The notes under the pieces were generated by a model. It saw only the letters and a list, made by a program, of their open reading frames with translations. It was not told where the DNA came from and ran no database searches. Position numbers and translations under genes: made by a program. From positions 1 to 64,000 of the forward strand of contig NZ_JADCBK010000002.1 of assembly GCF_020253525.1 (NCBI RefSeq): DNA of 64,000 bases, in the 5' to 3' direction. Positions 8,133-17,881 of this stretch are shown here, one piece after another (the first letter of the stretch is position 1; the number at the start of each line of letters is the position of its first letter). This stretch comes from Aquidulcibacter sp. GTDB lineage: Bacteria > Pseudomonadota > Alphaproteobacteria > Caulobacterales > Aquidulcibacteraceae.

Positions 8133-9217
8133 GCTGCTTGAGCAGAGACGTTTGCCCGTAAACGCAAGAAGCGCAAAGCGCGCTGAGCGGCTTCTGGCGG
8201 CACATCATTATACATATTGCCAAGGATTTGGGCCTGACCCATGCCCTCATTGCCAAGCACCAAGACGGCAATGGTCACAAACAAAGCGCGCTCAAAATTG
8301 GCAGCCCGGCACACCATAGCCATGGTGTCGATATCTTTTTTCTCAAACAAGAGAGCCGTTTGATAGAAATCGAGGCCGGTGAAATCGCCGAAAGCGATCA
8401 TGAATTTGGTCGATTCCTTGTTGCGCCACAGGGTCGGCAACATCGCGCGATTAATCGCATTGGCAGCTTTTTGCTTGGTGAATTCGCGGTGCACCGTTTC
8501 AAAGTCTGCCGGCAAGGTGCCGTTCACAACCGCAACACGTGTCTGGGCACGGCGCATGGCGCGTTCGACTTCTTCTTCGGTAAATTCTGAATTCCGCTCA
8601 AGGATCTCGCGCCGCATTGGGCCTTCGACGATTGTATAGAGACGGTTCAAATGCTCCGGTGAAATGACTTTACGCTCAGCGATCGGGCGATGCAGATCGG
8701 GATTATTGGCCGCACGATCCACGATCTTATCAAAGGTCTCGTCAGAAACCTTGGCAGTTTGGTTGCTCACCAACGAGGCAACAACCAAATCATTCCCGTG
8801 CGAGACCAAGGCATCGGACAATTCCTCACCCACATCTGGGCGCTGGGTCACGACCATTTGGTGCGCATGACCACGGGTTTCGACGACGCGGATCAGATCA
8901 TCTTGGGTCAACGAGGTTGAGCGACGCAGGATCGGGCCCGCAATGCCAATTTCCTCATCATTCGCCATCATCACGGCCAGCGTGCGTGGCGCTTCGCCAC
9001 CAGCAAAACGTTGGGCCAATTCTTTGCGGACTTCTGTATCCAGCTCATAAGCCACTTTAGCAATGAGATCGCCAAAGAGCTTGGTCTCAACCGGACTTTG
9101 GTTTTCCTGAGAGTCGAAGAATAAATCAGTTACTTCATTAAGCAGGACGCGACGTTTTTCGCTGGAGCTTTCGCTCGCAACCTCTAATAGCTTAGCGTAT
9201 CTTTCGCCAACTTGCAT
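8129..9217 (-). CDS. DUF2336 domain protein
   Basis: A 362-residue, mostly helical, acidic protein without signal peptide. HEAT-like helical pairs run through the N-terminal half (RKELAQRFAGGEAPRTL, DDLIRVVETRGHAHQMVV, SDALVSHGNDLVVASL). This is the pattern of DUF2336, a family common in Caulobacterales and Rhizobiales and thought to be a cytosolic helical-repeat protein of unknown role. It is convergent with prfC (4-bp overlap). The next gene upstream on the same strand ends 79 bp before this start. Confidence 0.75.
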   Translation of the reverse strand: MQVGERYAKLLEVASESSSEKRRVLLNEVTDLFFDSQENQSPVETKLFGDLIAKVAYELDTEVRKELAQRFAGGEAPRTLAVMMANDEEIGIAGPILRRSTSLTQDDLIRVVETRGHAHQMVVTQRPDVGEELSDALVSHGNDLVVASLVSNQTAKVSDETFDKIVDRAANNPDLHRPIAERKVISPEHLNRLYTIVEGPMRREILERNSEFTEEEVERAMRRAQTRVAVVNGTLPADFETVHREFTKQKAANAINRAMLPTLWRNKESTKFMIAFGDFTGLDFYQTALLFEKKDIDTMAMVCRAANFERALFVTIAVLVLGNEGMGQAQILGNMYNDVPPEAAQRALRFLRLRANVSAQAA

Positions 9218-9296
9218 CTCAGTTTCCCGTTTCTGCGTCTGTCCTACAGGATAAGCGTAAACATTTGGTGGTCAGAATTCATCAAAATGAAAAAAC

Positions 9297-10484
9297 TTAC
9301 CCGCCGGGACCACCGCCCAATCGGGGCTCGCGGTCAATGTAGGAAGGGTTACGGGCACGGTCGCGCGCTGCTTGGTTCAGGGCGCTTTGGCGAGACGACG
9401 TGGATTGCTCGGCCCGTGGCGTCCCGCGCGCGCCTTTTGGTTTGCTAGCGGGTTTTTGGGCATCAGGGTTGGCAGATTCTTCTTCACCACCAAGGCTCGA
9501 AGGATCTGGCTCGAAGCTTTGGCTTGGCTTGGTTGATCGTGGTTGGGGTGCTTGTGGTACAGGCACGGTTCCAGCCAAGGGGTCTGGACGCACTTCGCCA
9601 TTGGCTGCAGCGCGTTGACGCTCTTGTTCAACTGCTTCCCACTCACGTTGAACAGCATAGGCAGGTTGACCCGTGGCACGGGCCGAATTGATTTGGGCGC
9701 GCCGCATGGCAGCGGCATCAACCATGCCGTCGGAGCCTCTAAATTTTGATAAATCAGTGGCTTGCTGGGCTGGCGCAGGGCTTTGCATCGGGGGGGCGGC
9801 TGGCATGGCCGGCGGTGCTGGCGGTGGCGTAAAGCTCATTTGCGGCGGCGTTGGTGCTGCCATAGGTGCAGTCATTGCGGCGGGAGCCTGCGGCATATCA
9901 AAAGCGGCTTGAGGGGGTTGCTGCGATGGCATGTCACGCACGCTGCTGCGGGGTGTACCGCGTGCGCCTGACCGGGTTTGGCTGGCTTCTACCGGTGCGG
10001 CGGGCCGTGGGGCCGCTTGTGGGGAAAACTCCATCCGCGCCGCAGGTGGGGCAGGGGGCGGGGCAATGGGCGCACCTTGATTGGAGCCGGGTGCAGCTTG
10101 GGGTGTGCGGGCGCGGGGGTCGAGCCAGGGCGCTGGGCGCACTTCATAATTGCCAGAGCCCTCGCCATAACGCCCTGTCGGGGTCAAAACGGCCGTTCTG
10201 CGGGGTAAGCCTGATTCGAAGCCTGGTTGGCGCGATGGGCTTAATGACTGCGACAGCGCACACATGCGTGGCGGTGGCCCCATCTTTTTCTTGGAGCGGC
10301 TTGTTGTTTCCCCTGTCGCAACGGCCCCGCCAAACGACCAGGACGCACACATTCTGTCGCTCGTACAAGCCTTTGCGCAAGAATCAGCGCTTGCCGCTGG
10401 AAATTGTGAATAGGCGGCATTCTGGGCGAAACTGGGACCAGCAAGGGCAAAGGCCAGCCAGAAGGCGAAATCACGCGCACGCAT
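9297..10484 (-). CDS. PAN/Apple-domain secreted protein with Pro/Ala-rich tail
   Basis: A 395-residue protein with a signal peptide (ARDFAFWLAFALAGPSFA, then QNAAY). Residues 22-100 look like a PAN/Apple module: SADSCAKACTSDRMCASWSF, then a later cysteine in PRMCALSQ and a GFESGL end. The rest is low complexity, rich in Pro, Ala, Gln and Met (about residues 120-260), then charged and Ser-rich. TAGGAGAGAA precedes the ATG. PAN modules usually bind carbohydrate or protein outside the cytosol; the ligand here is unknown. Confidence 0.6.
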   Translation of the reverse strand: MRARDFAFWLAFALAGPSFAQNAAYSQFPAASADSCAKACTSDRMCASWSFGGAVATGETTSRSKKKMGPPPRMCALSQSLSPSRQPGFESGLPRRTAVLTPTGRYGEGSGNYEVRPAPWLDPRARTPQAAPGSNQGAPIAPPPAPPAARMEFSPQAAPRPAAPVEASQTRSGARGTPRSSVRDMPSQQPPQAAFDMPQAPAAMTAPMAAPTPPQMSFTPPPAPPAMPAAPPMQSPAPAQQATDLSKFRGSDGMVDAAAMRRAQINSARATGQPAYAVQREWEAVEQERQRAAANGEVRPDPLAGTVPVPQAPQPRSTKPSQSFEPDPSSLGGEEESANPDAQKPASKPKGARGTPRAEQSTSSRQSALNQAARDRARNPSYIDREPRLGGGPGG

Positions 10485-10562
10485 ACATTCTCTCCTAATA
10501 TAGGAGGTATCGGTGCCGTGCGCCGGTTAAGGTAGAATTAAGTTTGGATTCAAATCGCAGAT

Positions 10563-12395
10563 TTAGGCGTTTGCAGCCAAAGATTCTTTAAGTTCCAACA
10601 GCGCCAGCCATTCATCTTCGTGCGCTTGTAATTGGGCGCGGGCTTGCACGGCCTGTGCGGATGTCTTTTCAAATTTGGCTGGATCGCGGCTGTAAAGATT
10701 GGGATCGTTGAGCGCTTCTTCCAAGTGGCCGATTTGGGCCTCAAGTTTCGGGATCAAGCCTTCAAGCTCGCTTAATCGTCTCTCGTCCTTATAGGAGAGT
10801 TTCTTGGCCGCCGCCTTCACCGCGGGTTCTTGGGCGGGCGCCGCGCTGGGCTTTGGCTTAGAGGCCTGCTGATGGCCCAGAATGGGGATGCCTTGGCGCA
10901 TCAGATCGGTCCAACCGCCCGGGGTCTCTACCCAAGTCCCGTCGCCACGGGGCGCTAAAGTAGCGGTTACAACCCCGTCCAAAAAGGCCCGATCGTGGCT
11001 GACGAGCAGGACCGTGCCGTCATACTCCGCCAGCATATCTTCGAGCACGTCCAAGGTTTCCATGTCGAGGTCATTGGTCGGCTCGTCCAGCACCAACACA
11101 TTGGAGGGCTTGGCCAAAGCAAGGGCCAAAAGGACCCGGTTGCGTTCCCCACCACTGAACGAGCCCACGGGTTGGCGCAAATGGCGGCTGTCGAACAAAA
11201 AGTCTTTGGCATAGGCGGCAACATGTTTGGGCCGTTCGCGCACCATGATCTGGTCTCCGCCTGCTGGGGCGAACGTATCCCAAAGTGTCGCTTTGGGGTC
11301 GAGGGCGGCACGTGACTGGTCGAGATAAGCGATGGTGAGGTTTTTGCCCATGCGGGTTGTCCCCTTATCGGGCTCTAAATTGCCAACCAGCATCTTAATC
11401 AAAGTTGATTTGCCCACGCCATTGGGGCCAACAATGCCTAGCCGATCGCCGCGCACAACCCGCAGATCAAGGTTCTTGATAATGTCGGCGCGGCCGTCAA
11501 AGCCTTTTGAGACGCCTTTGGCTTCAAACACCAATTTACCTGATGTGGTGCCTGTGTCGGCCTGAAGCGCGGCGGTATCCTTGCGCACCAACGCGGCCTG
11601 GCCTTTGCGGGCCTCACGCATGTCCATCAAACGGCGGAGACGGCCTTCATTGCGGGTGCGGCGGGCTGTTACCCCGCGCGCCAACCAGCGGGCTTCATCT
11701 TCGAGCGTTTTGTCTAGTTTCTCTAGCGCTTTACGGTCTTGTTCCTCAATACTGGCTGCCCAGGGCTCAAACTTTGAGAAGGGTGCATCGAGGCGCCGCA
11801 CAATCCCGTTGCGCAACCACAGACAGGAGGTGGAGACGGCCGACAGGAAAGCTCGGTCGTGGCTGACAACCAAAACTGCTCCAGAAAACTGCTTGAGACG
11901 ACGCTCTAATTCTTCAATGGCTGCGATGTCGAGGTGGTTGGTCGGCTCATCTAACATCAAGAGGTCGGGGTCGGCTGCCAAGGCGCGGGCAAGGGAAGCG
12001 CGGCGGGCCTCCCCACCAGACATGCCGGTGACCGGGCGGTCGGGGGCAAGACCAAAACTATGCAGTTCTGCCGCAGCGGCGGCTAGGCGCGCGGCCTCGT
12101 CGCGGTCGTGGGGTACATCTTGTGCTGCCCATTCTAACAGGCTGGTCGCGCCGCTAAAGTCGGGCTCTTGGGTCTGGGTTGCCGCATGCGTGCCATGAGA
12201 AACAACGCGTTCGCCCGAGTCATAATCAAGCAGGCCTGCTAGCACCGCCATCAAGGTCGATTTGCCTGCACCATTCGCCCCGACCAGTGCTGCCCGCTCG
12301 CCACGGCGCAAAGTAAGGTCGACGCCTGAGAAGACAGGCGCGCCGCCACGCTTCAGCGCAATATCCTTGAGTTGGATGACAATATCTCGGCTCAT
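10563..12395 (-). CDS. ABC-F family ATPase, Uup-like
   Basis: A 610-residue soluble protein with two fused ABC ATPase domains and no membrane segment, which defines ABC-F. Walker A motifs are GANGAGKSTLM near residue 37 and GPNGVGKSTLI near 330. The signatures are MSGGEARRASLARAL and FSGGERNRVLLALAL, each followed by LDEPTN(H/D)LD. The C-terminal coiled coil (KDERRLSELEGLIPKLEAQI) is typical of Uup, which acts on the ribosome and in DNA transactions. ATG 12395 (MSRDIVIQL) is preferred to an in-frame TTG three codons upstream. Transcription is divergent from the amidohydrolase pair. Confidence 0.9.
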   Translation of the reverse strand: MSRDIVIQLKDIALKRGGAPVFSGVDLTLRRGERAALVGANGAGKSTLMAVLAGLLDYDSGERVVSHGTHAATQTQEPDFSGATSLLEWAAQDVPHDRDEAARLAAAAAELHSFGLAPDRPVTGMSGGEARRASLARALAADPDLLMLDEPTNHLDIAAIEELERRLKQFSGAVLVVSHDRAFLSAVSTSCLWLRNGIVRRLDAPFSKFEPWAASIEEQDRKALEKLDKTLEDEARWLARGVTARRTRNEGRLRRLMDMREARKGQAALVRKDTAALQADTGTTSGKLVFEAKGVSKGFDGRADIIKNLDLRVVRGDRLGIVGPNGVGKSTLIKMLVGNLEPDKGTTRMGKNLTIAYLDQSRAALDPKATLWDTFAPAGGDQIMVRERPKHVAAYAKDFLFDSRHLRQPVGSFSGGERNRVLLALALAKPSNVLVLDEPTNDLDMETLDVLEDMLAEYDGTVLLVSHDRAFLDGVVTATLAPRGDGTWVETPGGWTDLMRQGIPILGHQQASKPKPSAAPAQEPAVKAAAKKLSYKDERRLSELEGLIPKLEAQIGHLEEALNDPNLYSRDPAKFEKTSAQAVQARAQLQAHEDEWLALLELKESLAANA

Positions 12396-12476
12396 GCGTG
12401 GCAAGTGTCTGCGCTGTGGACGAAGGTCAAGGTCGCCGCGCAGAAGTGGGCCTGATCACACTGCGAAAGGGTAGGT

Positions 12477-14033
12477 ATGGCTCTTGTGCGTGTTCACGAT
12501 TTCGTGTTGCCTGACAGGACAAAGTTCGTCAGCCAGAAAGCAAGCACCGTGTCTCTGCGCCACTTCATCCTATCCGCCTCCGCCTTGGCTTTGTCCGTAT
12601 CTGCCACTTTGGTTGCGGGATGTGCCACTACTTCTGCGGCACAACCAGCAGCAGCACCGGCAACCGCACCCGCGGCAAAGCCGAAAGCTGCGCCAAAGCC
12701 CATCATTAAGGGCATGGATAGTCATGGTGCGCTGGATCCTTTTCCATCGACCTACAAGCCTTTGCCGGGGGTGCCGACCGCCATTGTCGGCGCGACAATT
12801 CTGACTGCTGCGGGCCAAGAAATTGAAAATGGCACGATTGTCTTCTCAGAAGGCAAGATTGTCGCTGTCGGCAAAGATATTGCCATCCCCGAGGGGGCAA
12901 AGCGCGTGGATGGGCGCGGCAAGTTTGTCACCCCCGGCATTATCGATATTCACTCGCATTTGGGCGTCTATCCCAGTCCCGGCGTGCAAGCCAATTCGGA
13001 CGGTAATGAAGCCACCGACCCCAACACAGCCGAAGTGTGGGCGGAACATTCGATCTGGCCACAAGACCCCGGTTTCAACCGCGCGCGCGAAGGCGGCATT
13101 ACCAGCCTGTTGATCCTGCCAGGTTCGGCCAATTTATTTGGTGGCCGGTCTGTGACGCTCAAAAATGTGCCCGCCATCACGCAGCAGGGGATGAAGTTTC
13201 CAGGCGCGCCATATGGCCTCAAAATGGCCTGCGGCGAGAACCCCAAGCGCGTCTATGGCTCGCGCTCGCGCGCGCCTTCTACCCGTATGGGCAATATTGC
13301 CGTAGCGCGGCGAGCCTGGATTGATGCAGCCGACTATAATCGGCGATGGAATGATTATCGGGCCAAAGTCGCCGCCGGGGAATCCGCCGGTGATCCGCCC
13401 AAGCGCGATCTCAAGCTTGAGACATTGGCTGGCGTGCTCAATGGCGATGTTTTGATCCAAAACCATTGCTATCGCGCTGACGAAATGGCCCTGATGATCG
13501 ATATGGCCAAGGAATTTGGCTATAAGATCACCACTTTCCACCATTCTTCTGAGGCCTATAAGCTGGCCCCTGTGCTCAAAGAGGAAGACATCTGCTCGGC
13601 CACGTGGGCCGATTGGCAGGGCTTTAAGATGGAATCGCTCGACGGCATTGCTGAAAATGCCGGTATCTTGCAGGCCTATGGGGCGTGCGCGATTATCCAC
13701 TCTGACGACGCCACCATGATCCAGCATCTCAACCAAGAAGCGGCCTTGGCGATGGGCGCGGCAGCGCGCGCTGGTATTCCCGTATCGCGCCTTGATGCGA
13801 TCAAATGGATCACCGCCAATCCCGCGCGCGCCATGGGCATTGCGGCCAAGACGGGCTCTCTGGAAGTTGGCAAGATGGCCGACATTGTGGTGTGGGACCG
13901 CGATCCGTTCTCAACTTATGCCCTAGCCCAAACCGTCTATATTGACGGCGGCATCGCCTATGACCGTAACGACCCGGCCACCCATGCCCGGTCCGACTTT
14001 GACCTTGGTCGCCCTAGCTTGGAGCAGAAATAA
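12477..14033 (+). CDS. Amidohydrolase, lipoprotein, metal site intact
   Basis: A 518-residue imidazolonepropionase-like amidohydrolase. A lipobox (LVAGC, cysteine near residue 49) follows a hydrophobic stretch, so it is probably membrane-anchored in the periplasm. Metal ligands are visible: HSH in DIIDIHSHLG-type context near residue 160, His in QNHCYR and FHHSSE, and the terminal Asp in IHSDD. An N-terminal beta-sandwich strand (TAIVGATILTAAGQEIENG) and the closing segment SLEVGKMADIVVWDRDP complete the fold. ATG 12477 is used, but GTG 12549 would give a more normal signal peptide. The stop and the next ATG share a base (TAATG). Substrate unknown. Confidence 0.8.
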   Translation: MALVRVHDFVLPDRTKFVSQKASTVSLRHFILSASALALSVSATLVAGCATTSAAQPAAAPATAPAAKPKAAPKPIIKGMDSHGALDPFPSTYKPLPGVPTAIVGATILTAAGQEIENGTIVFSEGKIVAVGKDIAIPEGAKRVDGRGKFVTPGIIDIHSHLGVYPSPGVQANSDGNEATDPNTAEVWAEHSIWPQDPGFNRAREGGITSLLILPGSANLFGGRSVTLKNVPAITQQGMKFPGAPYGLKMACGENPKRVYGSRSRAPSTRMGNIAVARRAWIDAADYNRRWNDYRAKVAAGESAGDPPKRDLKLETLAGVLNGDVLIQNHCYRADEMALMIDMAKEFGYKITTFHHSSEAYKLAPVLKEEDICSATWADWQGFKMESLDGIAENAGILQAYGACAIIHSDDATMIQHLNQEAALAMGAAARAGIPVSRLDAIKWITANPARAMGIAAKTGSLEVGKMADIVVWDRDPFSTYALAQTVYIDGGIAYDRNDPATHARSDFDLGRPSLEQK

Positions 14034-15382
14034 TGAAACCCGTTGCTCTTGCTCTCGCTTTGGCAGTTTCAGCCCCCGCACTGGCGGTTGCTGATCCTAT
14101 CGCCATCATCAATGCCAAGATCGAAACCGTGGGGCCAGCCGGCACCCTCTCCTCTGCAACCCTTGTGATGGACAGGGGTAAGATTGTCGCCATTGGCGCT
14201 TCGGCCGCCATTCCCAAGGGCGCACAAATCATTGACGCCAAAGGGGCCGTGGTTACGCCCGGTCTGGTCGCCGCCACCACCAGCCTTGGCATTTCGGAGA
14301 TTGAGCAAGTCCCCTCCACGCGCGACGATGGGGCAGGGGGGCAGATTGGTGCTGCCTTTAATCCTGCAGCGGGCGTCAATCCCGACGCCCCCACAATTGG
14401 TCTCGCGCGCCTCAATGGTGTGACACGAGCCTTCCTCACCCCGGTAGCGGGTCGTTCTGGCAATGGGGCCCATGCCCATGACGACAGTGCCTTTGATACC
14501 GCAGGCGGGCATGAACAAGACGATCCAACCTTGTTTGCTGGCCAAAGCATCGGCATTAATTTGGCAGCAAACTCGCCCGACCTGATCTTCAAGACCAATG
14601 CAGGCATGGTGTTGGAATTTGGCGAGTCGGCTGCTGCTGCGGCAGGTGGTTCGCGCGGGGCATCTTTGATCATTCTTAAGCGCGTCTTGGCCGATGTGCG
14701 CCATTTTGCAGCCAACCGCGCCGCCTATGACAAGGGCGAGGGCCGCGACCTGATGGTCAGTCGCCTTGATTTGGAAGCTTTGGTGCCCGTGGTACAAGGC
14801 AAGTCGCCTCTCTTGATCCGGGTATCGAGCGCCAATGATATTCGCCAAGTCTTGAAACTGGCGAGGGAAGAAAAACTATCCGTGGTTTTGGAAGGGGCAG
14901 AAGAAGGCTGGCGGGTCGCGTCTGAATTGGCTTCCGCAAAAGTGCCCGTCATCATCGACAGCCAAGCCGCTCTACCGGCAAGTTTTGAGACCTTAGGCAC
15001 CCATTTGCGCAACGCCCAAATCCTGTATCAAGCAGGCGTTCAAGTCTCGATCATGGGCAGCCGGGACTATAACAATCTGCGACAAAGCCGGATGAATGCA
15101 GGCACAGCTGTCGCCCATGGCTTGCCCTATCAAGCAGCCCTCGCTGCCATTACCTTAAATCCCGCCAAGATTTGGGGCGCGGACCAGGAGATTGGCTCCC
15201 TCGAGCCGGGCAAAGCCGCCGATGTCGTCATCTGGTCAGGCGATCCACTGGAAGGCCAAAGCTATCCACTTGCGGTCTATATCGCAGGCCAAGCCCAACC
15301 CATGACCAGCCGCTCTACCGAACTCGCCGCCCGCTACAAACCCAGCACCGACGGCATCGCACGCCCTGCTTATCGGAATTAA
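14033..15382 (+). CDS. Amidohydrolase-like protein lacking metal ligands
   Basis: A 449-residue paralogue of the preceding protein with a Sec signal peptide (MKPVALALALAVSAPALAVA). Fold landmarks remain: IAIINAKIETVGPAG at the start and SLEPGKAADVVIWSGDPLEG at the end. The HxH position reads GLVAATTSLG instead of GIIDIHSHLG, and the central histidines are missing, so catalysis by the usual mechanism is doubtful. Its start overlaps the upstream stop by one base, implying translational coupling and possibly a heteromer with the active partner. A role as scaffold or binding protein is inference. Confidence 0.78.
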   Translation: MKPVALALALAVSAPALAVADPIAIINAKIETVGPAGTLSSATLVMDRGKIVAIGASAAIPKGAQIIDAKGAVVTPGLVAATTSLGISEIEQVPSTRDDGAGGQIGAAFNPAAGVNPDAPTIGLARLNGVTRAFLTPVAGRSGNGAHAHDDSAFDTAGGHEQDDPTLFAGQSIGINLAANSPDLIFKTNAGMVLEFGESAAAAAGGSRGASLIILKRVLADVRHFAANRAAYDKGEGRDLMVSRLDLEALVPVVQGKSPLLIRVSSANDIRQVLKLAREEKLSVVLEGAEEGWRVASELASAKVPVIIDSQAALPASFETLGTHLRNAQILYQAGVQVSIMGSRDYNNLRQSRMNAGTAVAHGLPYQAALAAITLNPAKIWGADQEIGSLEPGKAADVVIWSGDPLEGQSYPLAVYIAGQAQPMTSRSTELAARYKPSTDGIARPAYRN

Positions 15383-15403
15383 GATTTGTTGAAATGGCCT
15401 ATG

Positions 15404-17335
15404 CTAGCGCACGGGCCGGGACCCGATTCGGCTGCTGCCCGTCGCCGCGGGGGCGGGGCTTGCCTTGGTGGGGCTTGATTTGCCGCGTGCCATTTTGGCG
15501 GCTTTGGGCTCTTCTTCGAACAATTCGGCCAGCTTATCGACAATCGCCCCGCCCAATTGCTCGGCATCCACGATGGTCACGGCGCGGCGATAATAGCGCG
15601 TCACATCATGGCCGATGCCGATGGCGATCAACTCCACCGGGCTATAGTCTTGGATTTTGGCGATGGTGTCGCGCAAATGGCGTTCCAAATAGGCCCCCGA
15701 ATTGACCGACAAAGTGCTGTCATCCACAGGCGCGCCGTCAGAAATCACCATCAGAATGCGGCGCTGTTCGGGCCGGGCCAGCAGGCGGTCATGGGCCCAA
15801 TCCAAGGCTTCGCCATCGATGTTTTCTTTGAGAAGGCCTTCGCGCATCATCAGGCCCAGATTACGCCGCGCCCGACGCCATGGCGCGTCCGCACTTTTAT
15901 AAATAATGTGGCGCAGATCATTCAGGCGACCGGGATTGGCAGGCTTGCCCGCCTTCATCCAGCTATCGCGCGATTGTCCACCTTTCCAAGCCTTGGTGGT
16001 AAAGCCCAAAATTTCGGTCTTAACGCCGCAGCGCTCCAGCGTGCGGGCCAGAATATCGGCGCAAATGGCAGCAATCATGATGGGTCTGCCGCGCATCGAG
16101 CCCGAGTTGTCCAACAAAAGCGTCACAACCGTGTCGCGGAAGTTGGTATCATCTTCCATCTTGAAGGTGAGGGGGGCCAAAGGCTCGGTCACCACGCGCG
16201 ACAGGCGGGCGACATCGAGTACGCCTTCTTCCAGATCAAACTGCCAGCTGCGGTTTTGCTGAGCCATCAGACGGCGCTGCAAGCGGTTTGCCAAGCGGCC
16301 AACAACGCCTTGAAGCTGGGTCAATTGGGCGTCGAGATAGCTGCGCAAGCGGGCCAATTCTTCCCCGTCGCACAGGTCTTCGGCACCCACCGTCTCGTCA
16401 AAGGCCTTGGTATAGATTTTATAGGCAAAGCCATCGCCATCACCCGGTCTGAAGTTGGGTCGGACGGGCGTAGTGCCTTCATCGACTTCGCTGTCATCAT
16501 CATCAGACGAGTCACTATCATCAGCCTCGACGCGCACCTGCACATCTTCTTGCTCGCTGCCTTGCGACTCGCCGCGCTGGGTATCTTCCTGCTGCTCGCC
16601 GCCTTCTTCCTGCTGATCCTCATTCTGGCTGGGGTCGGGTGGGGGCTGGTCGGCGCCATCGGGCTCTTCGCCATCTTCATCAGACGGATCAGGTTCTGCC
16701 CCCAATTCATCGCCGAGGTCGAGGTCGCGGATAAGGTCGCGTGTTACTTCGGCAAAGGCCTTTTGATCGCCCAAGCGTTCAGTCAGGCGATCAATGGTCT
16801 CGCCCGCTTTGGCTTGCACTTCATCGCGCCACAAATCGGCAATACCGCGCCCGGATTCAGGGGGGGCAAGCCCGGTCAGGCGTTCGCGCAGCAACAGGCC
16901 CAAGGCATCGGCCAAAGGCGCGGTTTGCCGGTCGGTCATGCGGGCATAGCCCTTTTTCTCGCACGTCTCGACCAAAGCCGCGGTTAGGTTTTGTGCAACC
17001 CCCGGCATGGCCAAAGCGCCAATTGCCTCAATGCGGGCTTTCTCAGCAACTTCATACAGAGCACGCGCACGCGGGCCTTCGGGCATGGCGGCATTATGGG
17101 CCGCTAAATCATGGTGAGCGAGGCGTAGTGCGGCGGCATCGGCATGACCACGCAAACGCGAGACTTCTTGCTCACCCAAGGCGCGCGCCGGATGGGGCAA
17201 GCCAATACGATTGCCCGACACACTTGGCCCATCGGCAGAGAAGCTGACCTCCACCTCCTCAGTACGCGATAAAGCACGCGCCGTATGGGTGATCACACGT
17301 TTGAAAACGTCTTGAGGGGTTTCTTTGCTCGCCAT
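15404..17335 (-). CDS. cobT: Cobaltochelatase subunit CobT
   Basis: A 643-residue CobT, the VWA-containing subunit of the aerobic cobaltochelatase CobNST that inserts Co2+ into hydrogenobyrinate diamide. The N-terminal domain ([19 protein letters not shown]) is followed by a long acidic Asp/Glu/Ser/Gln tract near residues 210-290. A C-terminal VWA domain has the MIDAS motif [13 protein letters not shown] near 400, with [12 protein letters not shown] later. Length is normal. CobS, usually adjacent, and CobN are not in the window. The A+T-rich operon at 17421-19220 lies upstream on the same strand, and an 85-bp gap separates it from this ATG. Confidence 0.92.
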   Translation of the reverse strand: MASKETPQDVFKRVITHTARALSRTEEVEVSFSADGPSVSGNRIGLPHPARALGEQEVSRLRGHADAAALRLAHHDLAAHNAAMPEGPRARALYEVAEKARIEAIGALAMPGVAQNLTAALVETCEKKGYARMTDRQTAPLADALGLLLRERLTGLAPPESGRGIADLWRDEVQAKAGETIDRLTERLGDQKAFAEVTRDLIRDLDLGDELGAEPDPSDEDGEEPDGADQPPPDPSQNEDQQEEGGEQQEDTQRGESQGSEQEDVQVRVEADDSDSSDDDDSEVDEGTTPVRPNFRPGDGDGFAYKIYTKAFDETVGAEDLCDGEELARLRSYLDAQLTQLQGVVGRLANRLQRRLMAQQNRSWQFDLEEGVLDVARLSRVVTEPLAPLTFKMEDDTNFRDTVVTLLLDNSGSMRGRPIMIAAICADILARTLERCGVKTEILGFTTKAWKGGQSRDSWMKAGKPANPGRLNDLRHIIYKSADAPWRRARRNLGLMMREGLLKENIDGEALDWAHDRLLARPEQRRILMVISDGAPVDDSTLSVNSGAYLERHLRDTIAKIQDYSPVELIAIGIGHDVTRYYRRAVTIVDAEQLGGAIVDKLAELFEEEPKAAKMARGKSSPTKASPAPAATGSSRIGSRPVR

Positions 17336-17420
17336 AGTCAGACTGACATAAGCCGGAGCCGTAGGCCTGTCACGCCTCTATGTGCGTTGATTTCAGTGGG
17401 GGTGTTAGTTCAATTAACCG

Positions 17421-17876
17421 CTACGGGTGCGAAGCTGCAACTTGCTGCCTAAAAAAAATATCTATCAATCTTTCCTTCAATGCACGTCTACTGCCATTTG
17501 TAGCAGCTGCTGCCTCAATCATCACAATGTGGGAGTGAGCCGGTCCTTCACTTGGCTCGTGCTCCACTATAAATCGGCTGCCGCAATTGCCAACGATTCG
17601 GTGTATCTCGAAGTTTACTGCTTGCCAAAAGCCCCAATACTGGGTTGCGTTTCCTTTCGCAGACTTTGCACGCGCGGCTTCAAATCCTGAAGCGTGAACC
17701 CCTTGCGCTGTAGCAATTTCAACCCAATCAACAGATTCGTGACGCCTCAATTCTGGCGGGAATTTCGGGGTTGAAAAATGGAAAATCTCTTCAAATCGCC
17801 ACTTACCATTTTCACCCATATTGGGCGTATAAATTCTGCGAGCTAAAATATTGTCTTCTGGGATTGTCAGTTTCAT
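17421..17876 (-). CDS. Unknown protein, third gene of A+T-rich TIGR04255 operon
   Basis: A 151-residue protein with no recognised family, signal peptide or membrane helix. It begins MKLTIPEDNILARRIYTPNM. The middle has aromatic-rich segments (KWRFEEIFHFSTPKFPPEL, QYWGFWQAVNFEIHRIVG) and a polar motif EHEPSEGPAHSHIVMIE that could hold a metal or active site (HSH), which is speculation. It starts 5 bp after the stop of the middle gene, so the three genes look like one transcript. Base composition is clearly lower in G+C than the flanking cobT and fadB/J genes, a sign of acquisition. Confidence 0.6.
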   Translation of the reverse strand: MKLTIPEDNILARRIYTPNMGENGKWRFEEIFHFSTPKFPPELRRHESVDWVEIATAQGVHASGFEAARAKSAKGNATQYWGFWQAVNFEIHRIVGNCGSRFIVEHEPSEGPAHSHIVMIEAAAATNGSRRALKERLIDIFFRQQVAASHP

Positions 17877-17881
17877 CGATT

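Noticed and set aside
9866-10498. 210-codon plus-strand frame over the PAN-domain gene
   Set aside because: Antisense to a gene with signal peptide, ribosome site and PAN cysteines; composition looks like non-coding strand.
15557-16987. 476-codon open frame antisense to cobT
   Set aside because: It is the mirror of a clear CobT gene with VWA motif; long antisense frames arise from codon bias and this one shows no family motif.
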